Positions 1 to 5,358 are shown, numbered from the stretch's first letter. The stretch: DNA of 5,358 bases from Caryophanales bacterium (GCA_031261365.1 JAISJY010000038.1:1-5358), one strand, 5' to 3'. Translations and numbers: made by a program. Notes: generated from the letters alone by a model not told the origin.

Positions 1-84
1 ATTCACTTAAAAGACTTTTTATTAAAACAAACATTTTAACAGGAATAAAAAATCAACAATTTTGTTTCATTAATTCTAAAAAAA
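1..84. other. Short downstream region without a supported gene
   Basis: These 84 bases follow the stop of the BaiN-like gene and reach the window edge. They hold a weak A/T-only hairpin (TTAAAA/TTTTAA around a six-base loop, 22-39) and no G-C-stemmed terminator. On the minus strand an ATG at 34-32 opens a frame that runs to the edge (about 11 codons) but has no Shine-Dalgarno. I cannot tell whether another gene begins here. Confidence 0.5.
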
Positions 85-1203
85 TTAAATATATTCAGCA
101 CATTGTTTGGCAACAGCTAAAGCAATATGTAAGTTATAACCCCCTGTTAAAGCATCTACATCTAAAACTTCACCAATATAATAAACATGAGGATTTATTT
201 TTGATTCAAAAGTAACAGCATCAATATAATTAATATCAATACCACCACTTGTAATAATTGCCCGAGAATATGAATCTAATTTTAAATAATCTAAAGGAAA
301 TCTTTTTAAATAATAAGGTATATCTTTTTTGTTTTGGCATTTAGTTAGAAAAGTTGGAATAATATCAAGAGGGAGAAAATCTTTTAAGATTAAACTTAAA
401 TCTTTATATTTATTATTATCAAGTCTTATTTGTAGTTGATTTAGAGATAAAGCAGGTTTAAAGTCAATAAATAAAGCAATATTTTCTTTTCTATTGATTA
501 AACTAGACATCATAATACCCAGAGGTCCTTCAATTTTACTAGAATAAATATCTAATTCACCAAATAATTCTATCTCTTCACAAATTAATTTAACATTCTT
601 TAATTTAAGACATTTTCTCAAAGGTATTGCTTTAATATTAATAGGTACTAAAGCTTGTTTGGTTTCTATTAAAGGTTGCTTAAATAGTTTATAACCATCA
701 CCTGTTGCCCCTGTTTGAGCATAAGATAAACCACCTGTAGCCACTACAACTTTATCAACAACATATTGCCCTTTGCTTGTTATTACTTTGTATTGTTCAT
801 TTACTTTAATAACTTTAATAACTTTTTCATTAAGTTTAACATCTACATTTTTACAGTAAAGACTTAAAGCTTTAATAATATCACTAGACTTTTCAGAGAC
901 AGGGAATATTCTTTTGCCTCTTTCTATTTTTAAAGGACAACCTAAATCTTTAAAAAAGTCTAAACAATTTTCATAAGTAAAATTAGTTAAAGCTGTTTTT
1001 AGAAAACTTTTACCTCTAACAATTTTAGCTTCAAACTCTTCAAGAGTAGCCGAAGTAGAGATATTACATTTACCTTTACCTGTTAAAAATAATTTCTTGC
1101 CTAACTTTTCATTTTGTTCTATTAAAATTACTTGATGTTTTTTACTTGCTTGACCAGCTAACATCATTCCAGCAGGTCCACCTCCAATAACTAAGATTTT
1201 CAT
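85..1203 (-). CDS. BaiN/HI0933-family NAD(P)/FAD-dependent oxidoreductase
   Basis: A 372-residue cytoplasmic flavoprotein of the HI0933/YhiN/BaiN family. An N-terminal Rossmann site GGGPAG lies at residues 7-12, with the ribose-binding Glu29 at the end of beta-2. Family signatures follow in order: KLGKKLFLTGKGKCNIS (33-49), RGKRIFPVS (95-103), ATGGLSYAQTGATGDGY (155-171), and the C-terminal FAD-closing GEVLD (344-348) and TGGYN (353-357). Family members are usually about 400 residues, so this one is slightly short but looks complete at both ends. The start is fixed: an in-frame TAA lies two codons upstream and the nucleotide-binding strand begins at residue 2. A GAGGTG Shine-Dalgarno lies unusually far (13 nt) upstream. 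It follows the MATE-reductase gene by 26 bp and is probably co-transcribed with it. In Clostridium scindens, BaiN acts on bile-acid C=C bonds; most family members have no proven substrate, so the family call is firm and the reaction is not. Confidence 0.93.
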   Translation of the reverse strand: MKILVIGGGPAGMMLAGQASKKHQVILIEQNEKLGKKLFLTGKGKCNISTSATLEEFEAKIVRGKSFLKTALTNFTYENCLDFFKDLGCPLKIERGKRIFPVSEKSSDIIKALSLYCKNVDVKLNEKVIKVIKVNEQYKVITSKGQYVVDKVVVATGGLSYAQTGATGDGYKLFKQPLIETKQALVPINIKAIPLRKCLKLKNVKLICEEIELFGELDIYSSKIEGPLGIMMSSLINRKENIALFIDFKPALSLNQLQIRLDNNKYKDLSLILKDFLPLDIIPTFLTKCQNKKDIPYYLKRFPLDYLKLDSYSRAIITSGGIDINYIDAVTFESKINPHVYYIGEVLDVDALTGGYNLHIALAVAKQCAEYI

Positions 1204-1209
1204 AAGTTA

Positions 1210-1218
1210 ATTATACCA
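1210..1218 (-). promoter_or_regulatory. Extended -10 motif (TGGTATAAT) directly before the BaiN-like gene
   Basis: On the minus strand TGGTATAAT is a perfect TGnTATAAT extended -10 element ending six bases before the ATG. Start of transcription would fall at about the A of the ATG, giving a leaderless or nearly leaderless message. There is no good -35 at 17 bp, but extended -10 promoters can do without one. Confidence 0.4.
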
Positions 1219-1228
1219 CCTCTAAGAT

Positions 1229-1234
1229 ATTATA
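1229..1234 (-). promoter_or_regulatory. Second TATAAT overlapping the stop codon of the MATE-reductase gene
   Basis: A perfect TATAAT spans the TAA stop of the fusion gene, 19 bp upstream of the extended -10 motif. A transcript begun from it would start near 1222 and retain the GAGGTG Shine-Dalgarno. The -35 region is unconvincing, so this may be chance. Confidence 0.25.
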
Positions 1235-3401
1235 TTTCAGCAATTAATCTTTGGTCTTCATTATCTAATTTAAAATTAAAAATAGCAAAGTTTTCTTTTT
1301 GATGTTTCTTGAGGTGTGATTTAGGTATCACAACCATTCCTAAATTAGTTTGATAATTAAGTAATACTTGGTGCCAAGTCCGATGATGTTTATTAGCAAT
1401 AGTTTTTAAGATTTGTATTTGTTTTTCATTTACATATTTAAGAGAAGAATAGGCTTCAGGAACAATATCATTCTTTAAACAATATTCAATTAGTTCTTTG
1501 TTCCATAATCCAGGATGAGAGATAAATTGATTAATGACAGGTTTAATGAAAGCATGTTTTAAAATAAATTCTAATTGTTCTATACTAAAATTACTAACTC
1601 CAATACTTTTTATTTTTCCTAATTCAACATACTTTTCTAATACTCTATAAACTCGCAACATATCTAGGCTATCTTCCCAAGGATGATGGATTAAATATAA
1701 ATCAATGTACTCTGTTTGTAAGGCATTTAAAGATTCTTGAATAGTCTTTTCAACTAGTTCATCGGTTTCAATATATTCTCTTTGATTAGGTATCTTACTT
1801 GTAATAAAAAATGTTTCTCTGGGGAAACCACTTTGCTTGATAGCATCACCTAATATTCTTTCGTTTCTATAAATCACAGCCGTATCAAATAAACGATAGC
1901 CATTAGCAATACAGTCCATAATAGGACTATTATCTCCATTTAATTCTCCATTAAAATCATTATTTTCTTTACCAAAAGTGTTAGTTCCTGAACCAATCAT
2001 TGGCATTTTAAGACCATTATTTAAAGTAGTATAATTTATAATCAGTTTGCTTTGGGAATATAAAAGAGAAATCATTCCAGGGATTAATAATAAATCTGCA
2101 AAAACCCAAGCTAAAGGGGAAGCATAAGCAATGGCATTGACACTATATTTAGGAACTAATAAATAGATAATTAAAACTCTTCCTATTAACTCCATAACTC
2201 CTCCAAGTGTTGGTATTATTTTAGAATTCATAGCTTGTAAAGAAGTTCTTAAGATGAATATTAAACTTAAAGCAGAAAGAAAAGGAGTAATAGTAGTGGC
2301 AAAGAGTTTAGCATAAAACTTTATCTCTGGGTTTTGAATTATTTTTTCTTTGTTTAGAAATAAAAAAACAAAAACATCAGCTCCAAAGTAAGTTATAAAA
2401 GAGGAAAGAGCAACTACTCCTAGCCAAATAATTAAAGATTGAGATAAGCCTATTTTTATTCTTTTATAATTATGTGCCCCAAGATTTTGAGCACAATAAG
2501 TACTCACGGCTACTCCTAAAGCCATCATAGCGGTTGTTACTATTTCTTGAGTCTTTCCTCCAACTGAAAAACCCGCGATAGCATTAGCTCCAAAGCCATT
2601 GATAGCATTTTGGACAATCATCGTTCCAATAGCAGTTATAGAGAATTGAAAAGCCATTGGTAATCCCATAGAAATCTGTTCCCAACATTCTTTAAAACTT
2701 GTTTTAAAATCTTCTTTAGTTGTTCTAAATTGAGGGTATTTTTTATAAAGGTATAAATACGATAAGACTGATGACATTATTTGAGCAAAAACATTAGTTA
2801 AAGCAGCAAAATAAATAGGTAAATGAAAAACTCCAATAAATAATAAATCCATTCCCACATTAACAGTAGAACAGAGAAAACCGATAATTAAAGGGGTAGT
2901 ACTATTACCAAAACCTCTAACGATGCCAAACAATAAAGTATTAAACATTATGGTAATAATACCAAGATAAAAGACTAAAATATAAGCTCGGCTATCTTTA
3001 ATAATTTCTTTGGGTACATTCATAGCTTGTAATAATAAATCAACTGTAAAGAAACAAATAAAAGAAAGAATAAGAGAAATAAATAAAGCGACAATAAAAG
3101 ATGTGGCAAGGGAGCGTCTTACTTTTAAAGCATTACCTGCTCCATATTTTTGAGCTATCTTTAAGCCAAAACCTGTTGCTAAACCTTGAACAAAGCCTAA
3201 GACTAAAAAGTTAATAGGTCCTGTTGTGGCAATAGCGGCTAAACTATTAGGTCCCATAAACTGTCCGATGACCACAGAGTCCATCATATTATAAAGAGAA
3301 GCTATTAAATTAGAAATGAAAACAGGTATCATAAAGAGGAATATCGCTTTCAAAGGATTTCCATTTAACATTGCATCTTTTGTAATACTTTTACTTACCA
3401 T
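1230..3401 (-). CDS. MATE efflux transporter fused to a C-terminal aldo/keto reductase
   Basis: One uninterrupted 723-residue reading frame holding two complete proteins. Residues 1 to about 450 are a MATE (NorM/DinF superfamily) cation-coupled drug/metabolite antiporter: the opening MLNGNPLKAI, the family motif YNMMDSVVIGQFMG (37-50), and two six-helix lobes (about 14-220 and 240-450). Residues 456-723 are an aldo/keto reductase: LNNGLKMPMIGSGT (460-473), catalytic tetrad Asp506, Tyr511 (DTAVIYRNE), Lys536 (TSKIP) and His572 (LIHHPW), then cofactor-binding GVSNF (601-605), NQ (624-625), YSSL (651-654) and IPKS (692-695) with EN (703-704). Both halves have the normal lengths of stand-alone proteins. 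With 12 helices the C-terminus should be cytosolic, where NADPH is. The start has only a weak AGGA three bases upstream, but residue 1 matches where MATE proteins normally begin and the next Met (11) has no better site. The exported or reduced substrate cannot be read from the sequence. Confidence 0.93.
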   Translation of the reverse strand: MVSKSITKDAMLNGNPLKAIFLFMIPVFISNLIASLYNMMDSVVIGQFMGPNSLAAIATTGPINFLVLGFVQGLATGFGLKIAQKYGAGNALKVRRSLATSFIVALFISLILSFICFFTVDLLLQAMNVPKEIIKDSRAYILVFYLGIITIMFNTLLFGIVRGFGNSTTPLIIGFLCSTVNVGMDLLFIGVFHLPIYFAALTNVFAQIMSSVLSYLYLYKKYPQFRTTKEDFKTSFKECWEQISMGLPMAFQFSITAIGTMIVQNAINGFGANAIAGFSVGGKTQEIVTTAMMALGVAVSTYCAQNLGAHNYKRIKIGLSQSLIIWLGVVALSSFITYFGADVFVFLFLNKEKIIQNPEIKFYAKLFATTITPFLSALSLIFILRTSLQAMNSKIIPTLGGVMELIGRVLIIYLLVPKYSVNAIAYASPLAWVFADLLLIPGMISLLYSQSKLIINYTTLNNGLKMPMIGSGTNTFGKENNDFNGELNGDNSPIMDCIANGYRLFDTAVIYRNERILGDAIKQSGFPRETFFITSKIPNQREYIETDELVEKTIQESLNALQTEYIDLYLIHHPWEDSLDMLRVYRVLEKYVELGKIKSIGVSNFSIEQLEFILKHAFIKPVINQFISHPGLWNKELIEYCLKNDIVPEAYSSLKYVNEKQIQILKTIANKHHRTWHQVLLNYQTNLGMVVIPKSHLKKHQKENFAIFNFKLDNEDQRLIAEI
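2034..2057 (-). other. Fusion junction between the MATE and aldo/keto reductase domains
   Basis: This stretch encodes residues 449-456, between the last predicted MATE helix (about 424-448) and the first strand of the reductase. There is essentially no linker. Ile455 is coded ATA at the exact place where a free reductase of this type would carry its initiator Met, one G-to-A change from ATG. No in-frame ATG, GTG or TTG lies between residues 449 and 465, and there is no Shine-Dalgarno, so the reductase could not readily be translated separately. Out-of-frame TGA and TAA triplets lie in the same stretch, so a single-base indel would have sufficed to join two formerly separate genes (inference). 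Confidence 0.7.
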
Positions 3402-3417
3402 AATTCCTACATTAACA

Positions 3418-3423
3418 AGTATA
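3418..3423 (-). promoter_or_regulatory. Possible -10 box TATACT before the MATE-reductase gene
   Basis: TATACT (5 of 6 to consensus) lies 16 bases before the MATE-reductase ATG, after a purine-rich A/G tract. At 17-bp spacing the -35 candidate is TATGCA, only 3 of 6. It would give the fusion gene its own start of transcription after the GNAT gene, but the match is weak in such AT-rich DNA. Confidence 0.3.
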
Positions 3424-3433
3424 TTCTTTTTTC

Positions 3434-3450
3434 TTTTTATTGCATAAAAA
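3434..3450. repeat. AT-only inverted repeat in the 60-bp gap between GNAT and MATE-reductase genes
   Basis: TTTTTAT and ATAAAAA form a perfect 7-bp dyad around a 3-base centre, extendable by two pairs past one mismatch. With no G-C pair in the stem and an A-rich rather than T-rich tract following on the minus strand, it is not a good intrinsic terminator for the GNAT gene. It could be an operator-like dyad just upstream of the possible TATACT box, or chance. Confidence 0.3.
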
Positions 3451-3461
3451 TAATGTGATTT

Positions 3462-3959
3462 TTAAATAATTCTTTCGTAAGCTAATCTTTCTCTATCTAT
3501 CTTTTTATCTAATAAATTAATAGTTCCACAATAAGAAAAATTATTTTTTAATAAAAGATTTTGCATTGCTATATTTAAGTAATGAGTATCAACCCGAATA
3601 CTTTTGTTTTCTTTTTTTGCTAAAGAGATAATATGTTCAATAATTTCTTGTCCTATTCCTTTTTGATAATATTTAACCGCGATTCTATGAATAACAAAAT
3701 AGTTATTCCGTTTATTTAACCAATTACCTTTAATATAATTATAAGAAGCATCACTTTCATATAAAGAAAATGTTCCAATTATTTCTTTGTTTGAAAGAAG
3801 AAGATAACACTTTTTATTTAAGATGTCTTTTTTTATTAATTCTTGATAAGGGAATTCTATTTGCCATTGAGGTGATTTAGTTATAGCAATATATTTAATA
3901 CCACTTTCTATAATAGCAACTATCTTTAAATAATCTTTTAATGTTGCTTTTCTAATCAT
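3462..3959 (-). CDS. GNAT family N-acetyltransferase
   Basis: A 165-residue, single-domain Gcn5-related acetyltransferase. It opens with the common IRKATLKDY strand and first helix. A Trp-Gln pair at 32-33 and Phe-Pro at 36-37 recall the WQ..YP element of a widespread Firmicute GNAT group. Motif A is HRIAV (91-95) plus the acetyl-CoA pyrophosphate loop QKGIG (99-103). Motif B is IRVDTH (121-126) followed by Asn129 and NNFSYCG (139-145). The length is normal and the protein should be cytosolic. Its ATG overlaps the TGA stop of the preceding gene (ATGA) and it has no convincing Shine-Dalgarno of its own, so translation is probably coupled. It ends in TAA, and a 60-bp gap follows. The acetyl acceptor is unknown; members of this group are mostly annotated only as GNAT. 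It shares little with the neighbouring GNAT beyond the fold, so recent duplication is unlikely. Confidence 0.92.
   Translation of the reverse strand: MIRKATLKDYLKIVAIIESGIKYIAITKSPQWQIEFPYQELIKKDILNKKCYLLLSNKEIIGTFSLYESDASYNYIKGNWLNKRNNYFVIHRIAVKYYQKGIGQEIIEHIISLAKKENKSIRVDTHYLNIAMQNLLLKNNFSYCGTINLLDKKIDRERLAYERII
3956..3959 (-). promoter_or_regulatory. ATGA stop-start overlap coupling the two GNAT genes
   Basis: The ATG of the downstream GNAT gene shares three bases with the TGA stop of the upstream one. The preceding 20 bases contain no good Shine-Dalgarno, so re-initiation by the terminating ribosome is the likely mode of translation. Confidence 0.75.
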
Positions 3960-4360
3960 AAAAACTTTTTCATTTTAAGATGTAAAATACCCGCTTCTAA
4001 AAAAGGAGAGCCTTCAGGAATATAACCTAACTTTAAATAGAAATCTTTAACTGATATTTGAGCATTTAATTCTACATATTTATAATTTCTTTTGTAGGCT
4101 TCTATTTCGGCTTTTTTAAGAATATTCTTACCATAACCTAAACCTCTATATTCTTTTAAGACACAAACTCTACCAATGTGATTATCTCTTAAACGGGCAT
4201 AAGCGATAATTAAATCCTTTTCATAAAAAGCAAAGTGAATATATTCATTTTCACTACCTTCATATTCATCTTCTTTTTTTATCTTTTGTTCTAAAATAAA
4301 AACAGTATTTCTTATTTGAGCAATATCATCATTGATATCATAAAAGACTTTTTCTATCAT
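3956..4360 (-). CDS. ElaA/YjcF-type GNAT family N-acetyltransferase
   Basis: A 134-residue GNAT protein resembling E. coli ElaA and B. subtilis YjcF. It has the N-terminal RNTVFILEQK segment (17-26), corresponding to the R..VF..EQ signature, and an acidic stretch ending in IHFAFY (41-46). Then come the beta-4/acetyl-CoA region RVCVLKEYRGLGYG (64-77), LNAQ (98-101), FYLKLGY (107-113), and the group's diagnostic ending FLEAGILHLKM (120-130). The length fits the family. It starts one base after the stop of the LRAT-domain gene, with no clear Shine-Dalgarno. It ends in a TGA that overlaps the next gene's start by four bases, placing it in the middle of a tightly coupled operon. TGA as stop, with all tryptophans in the window as TGG, supports the standard code. 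The in vivo acceptor is unknown. The family call is strong, the function generic. Confidence 0.92.
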   Translation of the reverse strand: MIEKVFYDINDDIAQIRNTVFILEQKIKKEDEYEGSENEYIHFAFYEKDLIIAYARLRDNHIGRVCVLKEYRGLGYGKNILKKAEIEAYKRNYKYVELNAQISVKDFYLKLGYIPEGSPFLEAGILHLKMKKFL

Positions 4361-4361
4361 A

Positions 4362-4763
4362 TTATTTAAACAAATCTTTTAAGAAAGACAAAGCTTTATC
4401 AACTTGACTACTTTCCTTTTTATCAAAAAAACATTCATTAACAAAATGTTCACAGTTATTGCGAAGAATATCATAACCTTTACTTCCTAATTTAAGCATA
4501 GCATAATTTATAATATCTGCTGGTTTTCTAACTATTGCTAATTCATTATTATTTAGAACTCCAACTTCACATTTGTTGTCTTTAAGAAATTGTTTTAAAG
4601 TGACTATCATTACCTCAGCTGTTAAAGGATTTAATTCACTAGTAGGTGAGCCAAATTGAATAACATGTTTCTTATCTATATAAATACCATAATGAAAATA
4701 TAACCCACGGTTAACTCTTATTTGATTACTGTAGTTTGGTGTTATATTATCTTTAAACTCCAT
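4362..4763 (-). CDS. LRAT domain-containing protein (NlpC/P60-like, permuted papain fold)
   Basis: A 133-residue protein matching the LRAT/H-Rev107 domain. FHYGIYID (23-30) corresponds to the HW-IY strand carrying the general-base His (His24). HVIQF (33-37) is the second strand, and YDILRNNCEHFVNEC (97-111) holds the hallmark NCEHF with nucleophile Cys104. Known relatives are thiol acyltransferases or phospholipases of lipids (lecithin:retinol acyltransferase, HRASLS/PLA2G16); the bacterial members are largely uncharacterised. The spacing His24 to residue 36 equals the His-His spacing of H-Rev107, but residue 36 here is Gln. A conservative polar third residue is known in the wider NlpC/P60 clan, so activity is plausible. 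There is no signal peptide or transmembrane segment; the last dozen residues form a possible amphipathic helix. It starts 6 nt after the pgpA-like stop, without a good Shine-Dalgarno, and ends 1 nt before the next gene, so it is probably translated by coupling. The substrate is unknown. Confidence 0.85.
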   Translation of the reverse strand: MEFKDNITPNYSNQIRVNRGLYFHYGIYIDKKHVIQFGSPTSELNPLTAEVMIVTLKQFLKDNKCEVGVLNNNELAIVRKPADIINYAMLKLGSKGYDILRNNCEHFVNECFFDKKESSQVDKALSFLKDLFK

Positions 4764-4769
4764 TTTATT

Positions 4770-5330
4770 TTATAATAAAGGAAATTTGCCAGTCGCATCA
4801 AAGACGGCTCTAGCTTGAGCAATTCTAATTGCACTAACAGCAGCTATTGCTCCAACTACATCATCCATTAAACAATGAACATGAGTTCTATCATTTTGTA
4901 ATATTGATATTTTGCCAGGTTTATTAACATCTAAATTACCAAAATTAGTAACACCTATTGTTCCATAATTACCAGCAATTGAAATAGCAATAGCTTCATC
5001 GATACCAAATAAACCTAAATCATCTTTTATAATTCCTAATAAAGGTTCCATTAATAGATTTTGTTCGGCTAACATATCAACATTAGCAGCAAAAATAATG
5101 GCATGGAATTGGTCTCTTTTACTTAGAATGTGTTTGACAGAATCAAGACATTCATCTAAAGTTAAATCCTTGACATATTTACTTTGAGCTCCATAAGCTA
5201 ATAAAGCTATATCATTAATTGAGACTCCTCTTTCGGCTAAGACATTTGTATTAATTTCAATCATTTCCTCTTCAGAATAAATATTGCTTTTACTAGGTGT
5301 AAAATTTTCTAAACATTTTAAAGTTACCAT
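4770..5330 (-). CDS. pgpA: Phosphatidylglycerophosphatase A family protein (YutG/LtrC-like)
   Basis: A soluble PgpA-family protein of the Firmicute YutG/LtrC type, which in principle dephosphorylates phosphatidylglycerol phosphate. Residue numbers count from the upstream ATG at 5348. Motifs in order: LAERGV (38-43), LTLDECLDSV (62-71), DMLAE (91-95), a Gly-rich GLFGIDEAIAISI (112-124), YGTIGVTNFGNLD (128-140), KPG (143-145), and the conserved HCLMDDVVGAIAA (158-170) with paired Asp162-Asp163 matching the acidic motif of PgpA. I place the start at the second ATG (186 residues) because GGAGGA lies 10 nt before it, and this lies inside the first codons of the longer 192-residue reading. The longer version has only TATAATATAT ahead of it. 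This protein lacks the membrane helices of E. coli PgpA, and in B. subtilis YutG is not the main PGP phosphatase, so the exact substrate is less certain than the family. It is the first gene of the coupled operon. Confidence 0.88.
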   Translation of the reverse strand: MVTLKCLENFTPSKSNIYSEEEMIEINTNVLAERGVSINDIALLAYGAQSKYVKDLTLDECLDSVKHILSKRDQFHAIIFAANVDMLAEQNLLMEPLLGIIKDDLGLFGIDEAIAISIAGNYGTIGVTNFGNLDVNKPGKISILQNDRTHVHCLMDDVVGAIAAVSAIRIAQARAVFDATGKFPLL

Positions 5331-5332
5331 TT

Positions 5333-5348
5333 TTATTATTTCCTCCAT
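5333..5348 (-). promoter_or_regulatory. Strong Shine-Dalgarno deciding the pgpA-like start
   Basis: On the minus strand GGAGGA (5341-5346) is followed by ten A/T-rich bases and then ATG at 5330-5328. It is the best ribosome-binding site in the window. Because it overlaps the upstream in-frame ATG (5348-5346), it can only serve the second ATG. This favours the 186-residue protein. Confidence 0.7.
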
Positions 5349-5352
5349 ATAT

Positions 5353-5358
5353 ATTATA
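5353..5358 (-). promoter_or_regulatory. Putative -10 box TATAAT upstream of the pgpA-like gene
   Basis: A perfect TATAAT on the minus strand at the very edge of the window. Transcription would be expected to start about seven bases downstream, at or inside the upstream ATG. This again leaves only the second ATG with a usable leader of roughly 15 nt carrying GGAGGA. The -35 region lies outside the window, and TATAAT is frequent by chance in DNA this AT-rich, so the call is tentative. Confidence 0.4.

Noticed and set aside
1..34. A minus-strand ATG at 34-32 opening a frame to the window edge, possibly the start of a next gene.
   Set aside because: Only about 11 codons are visible, there is no Shine-Dalgarno, and nothing in the residues is recognisable.
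22..39. TTAAAA/TTTTAA hairpin downstream of the BaiN-like gene as a terminator.
   Set aside because: The stem is six A-T pairs only, too weak for an intrinsic terminator, and no clean T-run follows.
1..72. A minus-strand frame that would be longer if TGA meant tryptophan, raising the question of the Mycoplasma code.
   Set aside because: All eight tryptophans in the six genes are TGG and none of the genes contains an in-frame TGA, so recoding is not supported.
1..213. A plus-strand frame open from position 3 to about 213, overlapping the end of the BaiN-like gene.
   Set aside because: It runs antisense to the well-supported 3' end of the flavoprotein gene, has no visible start, and open frames of this length occur by chance opposite AT-rich genes.
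378..391. Inverted repeat AATCTT-TT-AAGATT.
   Set aside because: It lies inside the BaiN-like coding sequence and is short and AT-rich; chance is sufficient.
3462..4360. The two adjacent GNAT genes as a tandem duplication.
   Set aside because: They differ in length and in all signature motifs outside the acetyl-CoA loop; one is of ElaA/YjcF type and the other is not.
4362..4763. The LRAT-like protein as a viral or phage-derived cell-wall peptidase.
   Set aside because: The NCEHF motif and HxGIYI strand fit LRAT better than classical NlpC/P60 peptidases; there is no signal peptide or cell-wall domain and no phage gene nearby.

Overview
The window is a strand-uniform block: six protein-coding genes, all on the minus strand, packed end to end with almost no intergenic space. 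By sampling a few lines the base composition is about 30% G+C, with genes near 3560-4360 visibly lower. Shine-Dalgarno and TATAAT-type signals look like those of low-GC Gram-positives. The first gene is of the YutG/LtrC type of PgpA, which is typical of Bacillota. All 8 tryptophans are TGG, no TGA is read through, and one gene ends in TGA, so the standard bacterial code applies rather than the Mycoplasma code. A low-GC Bacillota/Bacilli lineage (Erysipelotrichia, RF39-like, Acholeplasma-like or similar) is my inference; the species cannot be named from this window.

In transcription order (right to left): (1) a soluble PgpA/YutG-type phosphatidylglycerophosphatase-like protein, with a TATAAT box and a strong Shine-Dalgarno at the window edge; (2) a small LRAT-domain (NlpC/P60-like, permuted papain fold) protein; (3) an ElaA/YjcF-type GNAT acetyltransferase; (4) a second, unrelated GNAT acetyltransferase. 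Genes 1-4 are separated by 6 nt, 1 nt and a 4-nt ATGA overlap and look like one translationally coupled operon. After a 60-bp gap with a possible promoter and an AT-only dyad comes (5) a 723-residue protein that joins a complete 12-helix MATE exporter to a complete aldo/keto reductase. After a further 26 bp, holding two TATAAT boxes, comes (6) a BaiN/HI0933-family FAD-dependent oxidoreductase.

The most notable feature is the MATE-aldo/keto reductase fusion. The reductase part has its whole catalytic tetrad but no usable start codon of its own. It begins about eight residues after the last predicted helix, so it should sit on the cytoplasmic face, directly on the exporter. With the following flavoprotein this suggests, as inference only, a reduce-and-export module for a small molecule. 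The PgpA-LRAT-GNAT-GNAT operon is the second point of interest; its LRAT protein carries Gln where the mammalian family has its second His.
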